DNA from: Acidobacteriota bacterium
GTDB taxonomy: Bacteria; Acidobacteriota; Terriglobia; Terriglobales; Acidobacteriaceae
Assembly (NCBI GenBank): GCA_021809235.1
Contig: JAKBAG010000170.1
Location: 1 to 6,530 of the forward strand
Length of the DNA stretch: 6,530 nucleotides
Reading direction: 5' to 3'
This document shows positions 1 to 5,948 of this stretch, in pieces. Each line of letters starts with the position of its first letter. Within the stretch, counting starts at the first letter, position 1. Below the pieces are notes generated by a model that did not search any database, had not been told where the DNA came from, and worked only from the letters and a program-made list of their open reading frames with translations. The translations under genes were made by a program, and so were the position numbers.

Positions 1-647
1 AGCATCGTCTGTCGTTGATCCTCCCCGATGCCTACGAAGTATTGGCTTACCCACTGCGCCATCCCCTCGGCCACCCGCAGCGCGTCCGTGTTGCCTGTCA
101 GCAGATACATGTCCAACAGCCCGGCCATGATCTTGTGCCATGTATAGAACGGAGCCCAGACCGGCTTGTCCGCAGCCAGCCGGGCAAACAGTTCGGGGGG
201 AAACGCGCTCAAATATCCGTTTCCGTGCTTCTTCTGGCACTGCGCCAGCCCATCCACCAGCGCGTTGCCCTTGTCCCGCAGCACCGTGTTGTCCGCCCCG
301 GCCCAGGCCAGCGCACAGGCGGAAAGCATATGCCCGCCTGTGAAGTGCCCGCGCAGCTCCACGCTCGGCGCCTCCCATCCGCCCAGAGGCTCCGCGCTTG
401 TAGGCAATCCCGCCGTCAGACGGAAACAGTGCAGCATCCGGTCCACATGCAGACTGTCCAGATACCGCGCATTGATCTCCTGCTGCCGCTCGAAGATGCC
501 CGCCTCCAGCCGCACTGCATGCAGAGGAAACGGCTCCAGCAGCCCGCTCACCGGGGCCAGCGGCTCCGCCGTTGCCCACTGCCGCAGCGGCAGCGCACTG
601 GCTGCTGCTCCGGCCTGCAGAAAATCACGCCGCGACCAGTGCCGCAT
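1..647 (-). CDS. GH127 (DUF1680) beta-L-arabinofuranosidase-like protein, N-terminal part, Tat-exported
   Basis: A reading frame starts at an ATG at 647-645 and runs open through the window edge, giving 215 codons of a protein whose family is usually 600-800 residues. Residues 5-11 read SRRDFLQ, a twin-arginine (Tat) motif, followed by an Ala-rich stretch, so the protein is probably exported folded. From about residue 40 it follows the DUF1680/GH127 N-terminal pattern: VRLEAGIFERQQEIN (45-59), YLDSLHVDRMLHCFR (62-76), an AGLPTSAEPLGGWE block (79-92), a GHFTGGHMLSA block (100-110), CQKKHGNGYLSAFP (137-150) and VWAPFYTWHKIMAGLLDMYLLTGN (163-186, matched in pieces). Known family members remove beta-L-arabinofuranose, and the best studied (HypBA1) uses a catalytic Cys bound to zinc. 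Those residues lie beyond the window, so activity cannot be judged. It is the third gene of a probable operon, 38 bases after the esterase stop. GH146, a related DUF1680 family, is an alternative assignment. Confidence 0.9.
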   Translation of the reverse strand, partial: MRHWSRRDFLQAGAAASALPLRQWATAEPLAPVSGLLEPFPLHAVRLEAGIFERQQEINARYLDSLHVDRMLHCFRLTAGLPTSAEPLGGWEAPSVELRGHFTGGHMLSACALAWAGADNTVLRDKGNALVDGLAQCQKKHGNGYLSAFPPELFARLAADKPVWAPFYTWHKIMAGLLDMYLLTGNTDALRVAEGMAQWVSQYFVGIGEDQRQTM

Positions 648-652
648 CGTAT

Positions 653-660
653 ACCTCCCT
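653..660 (-). promoter_or_regulatory. Ribosome binding site of the GH127 gene
   Basis: On the minus strand the sequence AGGGAGGT ends five bases before the ATG at 647. This is a strong Shine-Dalgarno match and fixes the start so that the protein begins with the Tat motif. It lies in the 38-base gap after the esterase stop codon, which fits translation from a shared mRNA. Confidence 0.75.
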
Positions 661-685
661 GGCGCGCCCTGCGCCCCCTGCTTGT

Positions 686-1792
686 TTACTGGCAATTCTT
701 CTGGAAGCACAGGTTCTTGCTGAAGAACGGCACCACGTAATTCTGGAAGCGATCGGCCACTGCGCTGGTGTGCGTTCCAGAATAGATCGTGAAGCTGTTC
801 CGGACACCATAGCCGTCCAGAATGCCGTGCAGTTTGCCGGCGTCAAAACGCAGTCCATCCTGATCGCCCACATCAATGGCGATTGCCTTGTAGCGCTTCA
901 TGTTTCCGATGTACTGATCGGCAAACGCCAGCGGCGAGTTGGCCGTGTACTTGGCGACTATCTCCGGCTGCGGTACGCCATCCTTCGTCGGCAGATCGAA
1001 GTAGAGCGGCGGGTTTTTGGGGTCTGGCGCCCAGGCTGCGGCTGTCGCATACTGTGCCGAAGCAAAGCCGGGCGAGGCGGCAGCCAGATCAGCAGGCGAT
1101 TTCGCCGCTGCTACCTTCTTTTCACTTGCGATTGCGCGTTCCTTCATCTGTTCATTCGGCACCGCAGGACCAGCCATCGACGACAGGCAGCAGGGACTCA
1201 TGATGTACAGCGCACCGAAAACATCCGCATGCTTCATGCCAATCCGCGTCGCCCCATATCCGCCCATCGAGTGACCCACCAGTCCGCGGCTGGCGCGCTC
1301 CGGAATCGTCCGGTAGTGTGCGTCGATATAGGCAACCACATCGTGTGCAATGTAGTTCTCAAAGTCACCGGTGGTCATGGAACTCGAGTACATCGAACCG
1401 TTGTAGATCGTCTTCGAGTCGGGAAAGACGAAGATCATCTCTTTGGAGCCGAGCGCGAATCCGCCCTCGATCGTCTGCGGCACATGAATCTCATGCGTCC
1501 ACTGCTCGGCGCCAATCGAGTAGCCATGCAGCGCATACACCACTGGATATCGCCGATGCGGCTCCCGCGCATAGCTCGGCGGCAGCATCACGATCACGTC
1601 GCGGTCCACTGCATCCCCCTCCAGATTGCCTTCCAGGTGCTTGCCGTGAATCTTGATACGCTCCACCGTTACCGGCTTGGCGTTTGGCACCACAGGCGGC
1701 ACAATCGTCTTCACCTGCGCACTCATCGTGACTGCTGCCAGCACCAGCACCGCTGCCCCGCTCATCCACTTTGCCATCGTCTTCCTGTCCAT
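686..1792 (-). CDS. Exported alpha/beta-hydrolase esterase (CE1 / esterase-D type), probable carbohydrate acyl esterase
   Basis: A 368-residue protein of the putative-esterase family (esterase D / CE1 feruloyl- and acetyl-esterase type). It opens with a signal peptide (MDRKT, a hydrophobic core at about 10-22, cleavage near residue 25). The fold markers run in order: LPPSYAREP at 71-78, YPVVYALHGYSIG at 82-94 (oxyanion-hole region), IFVFPDS at 120-126, then the nucleophile elbow GHSMGG with Ser175. The acid is probably Asp312 in GDQDG and the base His341 in SGTHTSAVADRF. An Ala-rich lid-like segment lies at about 215-260, and Cys pairs at 201-202 and near the C-terminus (362, 367) could form disulphides. 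It follows the GH51 gene and precedes GH127, so removing acyl groups such as feruloyl or acetyl from arabinose-bearing side chains is a reasonable inference; the substrate is not shown by sequence. The start is uncertain: ATGs at 1828, 1792 and 1777 share the frame. I prefer 1792 for its signal peptide and ribosome binding site; 1777 is also credible. Confidence 0.88.
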   Translation of the reverse strand: MDRKTMAKWMSGAAVLVLAAVTMSAQVKTIVPPVVPNAKPVTVERIKIHGKHLEGNLEGDAVDRDVIVMLPPSYAREPHRRYPVVYALHGYSIGAEQWTHEIHVPQTIEGGFALGSKEMIFVFPDSKTIYNGSMYSSSMTTGDFENYIAHDVVAYIDAHYRTIPERASRGLVGHSMGGYGATRIGMKHADVFGALYIMSPCCLSSMAGPAVPNEQMKERAIASEKKVAAAKSPADLAAASPGFASAQYATAAAWAPDPKNPPLYFDLPTKDGVPQPEIVAKYTANSPLAFADQYIGNMKRYKAIAIDVGDQDGLRFDAGKLHGILDGYGVRNSFTIYSGTHTSAVADRFQNYVVPFFSKNLCFQKNCQ

Positions 1793-1802
1793 TTTTCTTT
1801 TA

Positions 1803-1809
1803 CCTTTCC
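1803..1809 (-). promoter_or_regulatory. Ribosome binding site of the esterase gene
   Basis: Minus-strand GGAAAGG lies ten bases before the ATG at 1792, with an A-rich spacer. It supports 1792 over the longer start at 1828, which has only a weak GAGA-like sequence ahead of it. The third in-frame ATG at 1777 has AGGA five bases upstream, so that start cannot be excluded. Confidence 0.5.
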
Positions 1810-1825
1810 GGGCATCGCGTGCCCG
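1809..1825 (-). repeat. Perfect intercistronic hairpin between the GH51 and esterase genes
   Basis: The arms CGGGCA (1809-1814) and TGCCCG (1820-1825) are exact reverse complements around a five-base loop. In the minus-strand transcript the hairpin sits directly before the GGAAAGG ribosome binding site of the esterase and about 34 bases after the GH51 stop. There is no run of U after it, so it does not look like an intrinsic terminator. It could adjust stability or translation of the downstream message. Its position would be coding if the esterase started at 1828, another mild argument against that start. Confidence 0.6.
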
Positions 1826-1859
1826 CATCGTTGTTTCTCTATTCGCTGTCTTCGTCGAA

Positions 1860-3560
1860 CTACTGCAACCGCATCACTGTCACCGACAGCGGTGGCAGCG
1901 TCATCTGCAGGTGGCCTGCGTGCAGACTTCCATGCGCCGGCTTCGGCATCACCGCGTGCGGCTGGTCAAAGCTGTTGATGCTGTCCACAGCCGCCGCTGT
2001 CAGCGTCTGGCCGTCAACCTCTGCGTCCGCCTTCGGTGCTCCGGTGCTCAACCCCGCATCGATCGTCACCGGCTGCTTCGGATCCACATTCGTCACTTCG
2101 AGCCAAAGTCTGCCCTTGCTGTCCTGTGCCGCCAGCGCATCCACGCGCGGCAGCGTCACGCTGCCTTCAGTAAAGCTGCCACCATCCACATGCACCGGCA
2201 CAAACGTCGCATCCTGGAACGGCACATACAGCTGATACACGTAGTAGGTCGGCGTGAGCACCATCTTCGGCCCGTCGGTCAGGATCATCGCCTGCAGCAC
2301 GTTGATCATCTGCGCAATGTTCGTCATCCGCACCCGTTCCGCATGCCGCGCAAAAATGTTCAGCTGCATCGCGGCCAGAATTGCATCCCGCATGCTGTTC
2401 TGCTGCATCAGGAATGCTGGATTGGTTCCCTTCAGCGGCGCATGCCAGGCGCCCCACTCGTCGACCACCAGCGCCACTTTCTTCTCCGGGTCATACTTGT
2501 CCATCACCGCTTCCTGCTTGCGCAGCAGCCCATCCATGCCCATGCCTGCCTGGATCGTCCGCACATAATCGTTCAGCCCAAATCCGGTCGATGGCGTCGA
2601 TGGTGGCCACCCGTTCGGCACCGTGTACCAGTGCAGCGACATCCCCTGAATATCCCAACTCCAGTCATGCTGCTTCCACGCCTGCATCACGGCCTCGGTC
2701 CATTTCGTATCCGCCGTTCCCGGACCCACGGCAATCTTCCACATCTGGTCTTCATGCTGCTGCGCCGGGTTCATGTTGTTCACAAACCGGCTGTAGCGCT
2801 TCATCTGGCTCACATAGAACTCTGGCGACATATCCCCGCCGCAGCTCCAGCTCTCGTTGCCCAATCCCAGAAACCCCACCCGATACGGCGCTGCATGTCC
2901 GTTGGCTGCGCGCTCCCTGGCCAGTGCCGTGGGTGCTGCCGCCGTCATGTACTCCAGCCAGTCGGCCGCCTCCTCCACCGTGCCCGATCCCACATTCACC
3001 GAGACATACGGCGCACTGCCAATCTGCTGCATGAAGTCCAGAAACTCATCCGTACCAAACGCATTCGTATCCACGACATTGCCCCAGGCCGCATTCAGCG
3101 TCGCAGGTCGCTGCGCCGCCGGGCCAATGCCCTTGCGCCAGTGGTACTGGTCAGCAAAACAGCCACCCGGCCAGCGCACATCCGGCACATGGATCGCTCG
3201 CAGCGCCTCCACCACATCCTTGCGTATCCCGCGCGTGTTCGGGATTGGCGAATCCGGACCAACCCAGATCCCTCCATAGAGTCCATGGCCCAGGTTCTCG
3301 GCAAACTGGCCAAACAGGTAGCGGCTGATCTTCGTCCCCGCATGCGCTCCATCTCCGGTTGCCGCGCTGTGGCTCATGTCCACCGTAATCGCCACCGTCG
3401 GCGGCTTCTGCGCACCGGCAATCGGCATCAGTAGCAGCGCCAGTCCGGCACACACTCCCCGCTGCAGCAGCACCCCTGCCACGCCGCTACGCCGCTCCCG
3501 ACTCCGCCCCGGCCCGAAAGCCATCCCAGGCTTGACCGCCTGTTCCCTTCGCTCTCGCAT
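1860..3560 (-). CDS. Exported GH51 alpha-L-arabinofuranosidase
   Basis: A 566-residue, full-length GH51-type alpha-L-arabinofuranosidase, which releases terminal alpha-L-arabinofuranose from arabinan, arabinoxylan or similar side chains. The N-terminal block is very characteristic: YLFGQFAENLGHGLYGGIW (81-99), a GIRKDVVEALR helix (111-121), RWPGGCFAD (129-137) with YHWRKGIGP following, and NAFGTDEF (166-173). The acid/base is Glu236 in GLGNESW, and the nucleophile is Glu368 in VVDEWGAW. Residues from about 380 form the family's C-terminal beta domain. The first 50 residues hold a long basic n-region (including RSRERRS), a hydrophobic core at about 36-48 and an AGA cleavage site at 48-50, so the protein is predicted to be exported, whereas many well-studied GH51 enzymes are cytoplasmic. 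The start at 3560 is chosen because GAGGT lies six bases upstream; the in-frame ATG at 3524 lacks a ribosome binding site. It is the first gene of the minus-strand operon, so the divergent region controls it. Confidence 0.94.
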   Translation of the reverse strand: MRERREQAVKPGMAFGPGRSRERRSGVAGVLLQRGVCAGLALLLMPIAGAQKPPTVAITVDMSHSAATGDGAHAGTKISRYLFGQFAENLGHGLYGGIWVGPDSPIPNTRGIRKDVVEALRAIHVPDVRWPGGCFADQYHWRKGIGPAAQRPATLNAAWGNVVDTNAFGTDEFLDFMQQIGSAPYVSVNVGSGTVEEAADWLEYMTAAAPTALARERAANGHAAPYRVGFLGLGNESWSCGGDMSPEFYVSQMKRYSRFVNNMNPAQQHEDQMWKIAVGPGTADTKWTEAVMQAWKQHDWSWDIQGMSLHWYTVPNGWPPSTPSTGFGLNDYVRTIQAGMGMDGLLRKQEAVMDKYDPEKKVALVVDEWGAWHAPLKGTNPAFLMQQNSMRDAILAAMQLNIFARHAERVRMTNIAQMINVLQAMILTDGPKMVLTPTYYVYQLYVPFQDATFVPVHVDGGSFTEGSVTLPRVDALAAQDSKGRLWLEVTNVDPKQPVTIDAGLSTGAPKADAEVDGQTLTAAAVDSINSFDQPHAVMPKPAHGSLHAGHLQMTLPPLSVTVMRLQ

Positions 3561-3564
3561 CCTT

Positions 3565-3571
3565 CCACCTC
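3565..3571 (-). promoter_or_regulatory. Ribosome binding site of the GH51 gene
   Basis: Minus-strand GAGGTGG lies just upstream of the ATG at 3560, with the GAGGT core six bases away. It decides the start in favour of 3560 over the internal ATG at 3524. Confidence 0.6.
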
Positions 3572-3662
3572 ATCTGCCCAAGCCGCCATCGGCAGTGCCG
3601 TCCGGGCAACACTCTCCGTGGGCTGGCACGTTCCTCCCATGTCTCCGCAGCCAACGCCTTCC

Positions 3663-3678
3663 GCGAAAACGCTTTCGC
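3663..3678. promoter_or_regulatory. LacI-family-type operator palindrome
   Basis: GCGAAAACGCTTTCGC is a 16-base even palindrome with seven of eight half-site positions matching around a central CG. The form GAAAnCGnTTTC with a central CpG is the classic operator pattern of LacI/GalR-family repressors, which commonly control bacterial carbohydrate loci. It lies 102 bases upstream of the GH51 start and 219 bases upstream of the SASA esterase start. It is downstream of a minus-strand promoter candidate, a repressing position for the GH51 operon. No LacI-family gene is visible in the window, so the regulator itself is inferred. Confidence 0.65.
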
Positions 3679-3702
3679 AACCGGCCTTACCTGAGCCCAC
3701 AA

Positions 3703-3732
3703 ACCATAACAAACCCTCACCACCCCGCGCAA
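3703..3732 (-). promoter_or_regulatory. Weak candidate promoter for the GH51 operon
   Basis: On the minus strand TTGCGC (3732-3727) and TATGGT (3708-3703) are separated by 18 bases. They match the -35 and -10 sigma-70 consensus at three and four of six positions. Transcription would start near 3696, about 18 bases before the operator palindrome at 3678, a geometry that suits repression. The match is poor and could be chance. Confidence 0.25.
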
Positions 3733-3747
3733 TAGAATAAATCGATA

Positions 3748-3763
3748 CAGTAGACGCTTTCTG
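3748..3763. promoter_or_regulatory. Second, degenerate LacI-type operator candidate
   Basis: CAGTAGACGCTTTCTG shares the eight-base core ACGCTTTC with the palindrome at 3663-3678, in the same register around a central CG. Five of eight half-site positions are symmetric, so it is a weaker site. Its centre is 85 bases from the first centre. A TAGAAT hexamer on the plus strand ends nine bases before it, so the site could also block transcription toward the SASA gene. Confidence 0.4.
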
Positions 3764-3836
3764 AGACTATCCGCCTCCCTCTTCCGTCGTGTATAGTGCC
3801 GCTGTTGGCCGCATGTTTCTGCTTCGGCTTGTCAAC

Positions 3837-3863
3837 TTTCGGCATGTCTTCCCATTTTCGGCA
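3837..3863 (+). repeat. Short direct repeat upstream of the SASA esterase gene
   Basis: TTTCGGCA occurs at 3837-3844 and again at 3856-3863, with a 19-base period, and the preceding bases are partly shared (CA at the same offset, two bases before). The copies fall about two helical turns apart and 35-60 bases before the start codon, so a tandem protein-binding site is possible, but an eight-base repeat could be chance. Confidence 0.3.
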
Positions 3864-3886
3864 CCTCACCTTTTGCACCAGTCATT

Positions 3887-3890
3887 GGAG
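3887..3890 (+). promoter_or_regulatory. Ribosome binding site of the SASA esterase gene
   Basis: GGAG ends seven bases before the ATG at 3898. It decides the start: the frame is open further upstream to a GTG at 3796, but only the 3898 start puts a clean signal peptide at the N-terminus. Confidence 0.65.
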
Positions 3891-3897
3891 TCTGTTC

Positions 3898-5889
3898 ATG
3901 AAATCTGCTGCTCTCGTTCTGCTTCTTGCTGCTGCACTGCCCGCCCTGGCGCAGCCCACGCCGGGCATTTTTCGGATGAAGCCCATCGACCCCCACTCTC
4001 AGCCCTTCGTCAGCACCCTCTTTGCCGACAACATGGTCCTGCAGCGGGGCAAGCCGGATGTCCTTTGGGGCTGGTCGGAACCAGGCGACACCATCCACGT
4101 CACCCTCGGCGACCACACGGCCACGGCCGTTGCCGCAGCCGATCATCGTTGGCAGCTTTCCATCCAGCCGCCGCCCGCCGGCGGGCCATATACCCTCCAG
4201 ATCACCGGCAACCACCAGTCCGTTCAGCTCCATAACATCCTCATCGGCGACGTTTGGCTGTGCAGTGGGCAATCGAATATGCAGCTGCCCCTGCGCATGG
4301 TCAGGAATGGTGAAGACGAGGTCAAGGCAGCCGACGACCCCCAGGTCCGCTTCTTCAACGTCATGCCCCACACCGCCTACCGACCCGTCAATGTGGTGCA
4401 AGGCAACTGGCAACCCGTCACCCCCCAGAACGCCACCTGGATGTCAGCCGTCGCCTGGTTCTTTGCCCGTGACCTCCGCCAGCACACCCACGTTCCCATC
4501 GGCCTCATCATCGACGCCGTCGGCGGCACTCCGGCTGAATCCTGGACCGGGGCGGCAGCCCTGGCTCGCATCCATGATTTCGATGTCCCTCTGGCAGAAC
4601 TTGCCCGCCTTCGCGATCAGAATGCCCCCGAATATGGCAACTACATCGAACACTGGTACGACCGCTACGACATTGGTCAGCAGCAGCACTGGCAGTCGCC
4701 TGCTCTTGACGATGCCTCCTGGACCTCGGTAACCATTCCCGGCGGCTTTGCCCAGCTTGGAGTGCCCGCCACGCCTGCCGTTGCCTGGTTCCGCCGTCAG
4801 ATCACCCTTCCAGACCCACTGCCAGCCGGGCGCGCCGCCATCTACCTCGGCTCCATCGAACGCATGGACACCGTCTACATCAATGGGCAGATGGTCGGCG
4901 CCAGTTCCTGGGTCGAGAACCCGCGTGTCTACTTCCTGCGTCCCGGCGTCCTGCATCCGGGCACCAATTCCATCGCCATTCGCGTCTTCAAAACCAAGCC
5001 CGATGGCGGCTTTCTCGCCAAACCGGCCGATCTCTACCTGAAGCTCGGCAACAATACCTCCATCCCGCTGGCCGGCACCTGGAAGGGCAAGCTCAGCGTG
5101 GATGCCCGTCCGCCCCAGCCCATGCCGCTTACTTATGAAAATTGGCCCGTCATGCCCACCGTCCTCTATCAGGGCATGCTGAAGCCCATCGCGCCCGTCT
5201 CCCTCGCCGGAGCCATCTGGTATCAGGGCGAGCAGAACTCACCCCGCGGCTACGCCTACCGGCGCCTGCTTCCGGTCATGATTGCCGACTGGCGTCAGCT
5301 CTTCCAGCAGGGCAACTTCCCCTTCTACATCGTCAGTCTTCCCGCCTTCATGCCGCGTAGTGCCACGCCCGTTGATGGCGATGACTGGACCGAAACCCGC
5401 GAGTCCCAGGCCATTACCGTTGCCACTGTACCCAACACCTGCCTGGCCGTCACCATTGACACCGGAGACGCCGACAACATTCACGCCAAGGACAAGGTTC
5501 CCGTTGGCGATCGCCTGGCACGCTGCGCCCTGCGCGGCTATTATCACCAGAAGGTCGTTGATCAGGGCCCCACCTACACCCACATGAAGATCAGCGGCAA
5601 CCGTCTGCGTGTGTACTTCGCCCACACCGATGGAGGTCTCGTCGCAAAAGGGGGCAAGGCTGAAGAGTTTTCTCTCGCGGGTGCCGATCACAAATGGTAC
5701 TGGGCCGATGCCAGCATTCACGGCAACTCCATCGTGCTCACCTCCCCCCAGGTGCCGCATCCGGTTGCCGCGCGCTACGCCTGGCAGTCCAACCCGCGCG
5801 CCACGCTCTATAACGGTGCAGGCCTGCCCGCCGTGCCCTTCCGCACCGACGACTGGACCGAGCACACGCAGAACGCGCGTCCCTATTGA
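3898..5889 (+). CDS. Exported SASA-family carbohydrate acetylesterase (sialate O-acetylesterase-like) with inserted jelly-roll domain
   Basis: A 663-residue protein of the SASA (sialate O-acetylesterase) family, SGNH-hydrolase fold, which removes O-acetyl groups from sugars. A signal peptide covers residues 1-18 (hydrophobic core, ALA cleavage site at 16-18). An N-terminal beta domain (about 36-115, starting LFADNMVLQR) precedes the first catalytic block GDVWLCSGQSNMQLP, with nucleophile Ser126. VGGTPAESW (208-216) follows. The catalytic domain is then interrupted by a GH2-like sugar-binding jelly roll at about 255-400 (WTSVTIPGGF, VAWFRRQITLP, IERMDTVYINGQMVG). It resumes with AIWYQGEQN (439-447) and the DNIHAKDKVPVGDRLA block, where Asp526 and His529 form the DxxH motif. 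Length and order are normal for the family. Despite the family name, no sialic-acid gene is nearby. Beside arabinofuranosidases, a plant-polysaccharide acetylesterase role (as in CE20, a xyloglucan acetylesterase family with this architecture) is more likely. It is transcribed divergently from the GH51 operon. Confidence 0.92.
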   Translation: MKSAALVLLLAAALPALAQPTPGIFRMKPIDPHSQPFVSTLFADNMVLQRGKPDVLWGWSEPGDTIHVTLGDHTATAVAAADHRWQLSIQPPPAGGPYTLQITGNHQSVQLHNILIGDVWLCSGQSNMQLPLRMVRNGEDEVKAADDPQVRFFNVMPHTAYRPVNVVQGNWQPVTPQNATWMSAVAWFFARDLRQHTHVPIGLIIDAVGGTPAESWTGAAALARIHDFDVPLAELARLRDQNAPEYGNYIEHWYDRYDIGQQQHWQSPALDDASWTSVTIPGGFAQLGVPATPAVAWFRRQITLPDPLPAGRAAIYLGSIERMDTVYINGQMVGASSWVENPRVYFLRPGVLHPGTNSIAIRVFKTKPDGGFLAKPADLYLKLGNNTSIPLAGTWKGKLSVDARPPQPMPLTYENWPVMPTVLYQGMLKPIAPVSLAGAIWYQGEQNSPRGYAYRRLLPVMIADWRQLFQQGNFPFYIVSLPAFMPRSATPVDGDDWTETRESQAITVATVPNTCLAVTIDTGDADNIHAKDKVPVGDRLARCALRGYYHQKVVDQGPTYTHMKISGNRLRVYFAHTDGGLVAKGGKAEEFSLAGADHKWYWADASIHGNSIVLTSPQVPHPVAARYAWQSNPRATLYNGAGLPAVPFRTDDWTEHTQNARPY

Positions 5890-5906
5890 TTCAATCTCAA
5901 TTCCCA

Positions 5907-5936
5907 GCCGGTCGCGGCAGTTTGCCTGCGGCCGGC
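5907..5936. terminator. Strong hairpin between convergent genes, possible bidirectional terminator
   Basis: The arm GCCGGTCGCGGCA (5907-5919) pairs with 5923-5936 around a GTT loop. This gives 13 pairs with one G-U wobble and a single unpaired T at 5927. It lies in the 59-base gap between the stop of the SASA gene and the stop of the convergent kinase gene, where both transcripts must end. Neither side has a run of T after the stem, so it is not a textbook intrinsic terminator; it may stop transcription weakly or protect 3' ends. Confidence 0.5.
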
Positions 5937-5948
5937 CGGTGCCATGCT

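Larger units (their letters stand above)
3561..3897. other. Divergent intergenic regulatory region
   Basis: These 337 bases separate the two divergent start codons and contain no convincing gene; open frames across them lack family resemblance and ribosome binding sites. The middle (about 3700-3765) is AT-richer than its surroundings and contains promoter-like hexamers, among them TAGAAT (3733-3738, plus), TATAGT (3792-3797, plus) and TATGGT (3708-3703, minus). None has a good -35 partner on the plus strand. Two LacI-type operator candidates flank the AT-rich part, and a short direct repeat lies nearer the plus-strand gene. Confidence 0.8.

Noticed and set aside
15..740. Plus-strand open frame opposite the GH127 gene
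   Set aside because: Low-complexity Arg/Gln/Pro-rich translation; the minus strand carries the recognisable family motifs and a strong ribosome binding site.
889..902. TGTAGCGCTTCAT, seen here and again near 2792, as a possible operator or repeat
   Set aside because: Both copies lie inside genes and encode the same short Met-Lys-Arg-Tyr stretch; the shared sequence is explained by coding coincidence.
1793..1828. Longer esterase start at 1828
   Set aside because: The added residues are charged and precede a normal signal peptide, the upstream ribosome site is weak, and the segment contains the intercistronic hairpin and the better ribosome site.
1653..3434. A 593-codon plus-strand open frame opposite the GH51 gene
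   Set aside because: Its product is rich in His and Arg with no domain pattern. It lies antisense to a complete GH51 gene with all catalytic motifs, as expected from GC-rich codon use.
3796..3897. GTG-initiated 34-residue N-terminal extension of the SASA esterase
   Set aside because: It has no ribosome binding site and would bury the clean signal peptide that starts at 3898, where GGAG is correctly spaced.
3561..3897. A small gene or small RNA in the divergent region
   Set aside because: No open frame there has a ribosome binding site plus plausible composition, and no stable long hairpin followed by a T run was seen.
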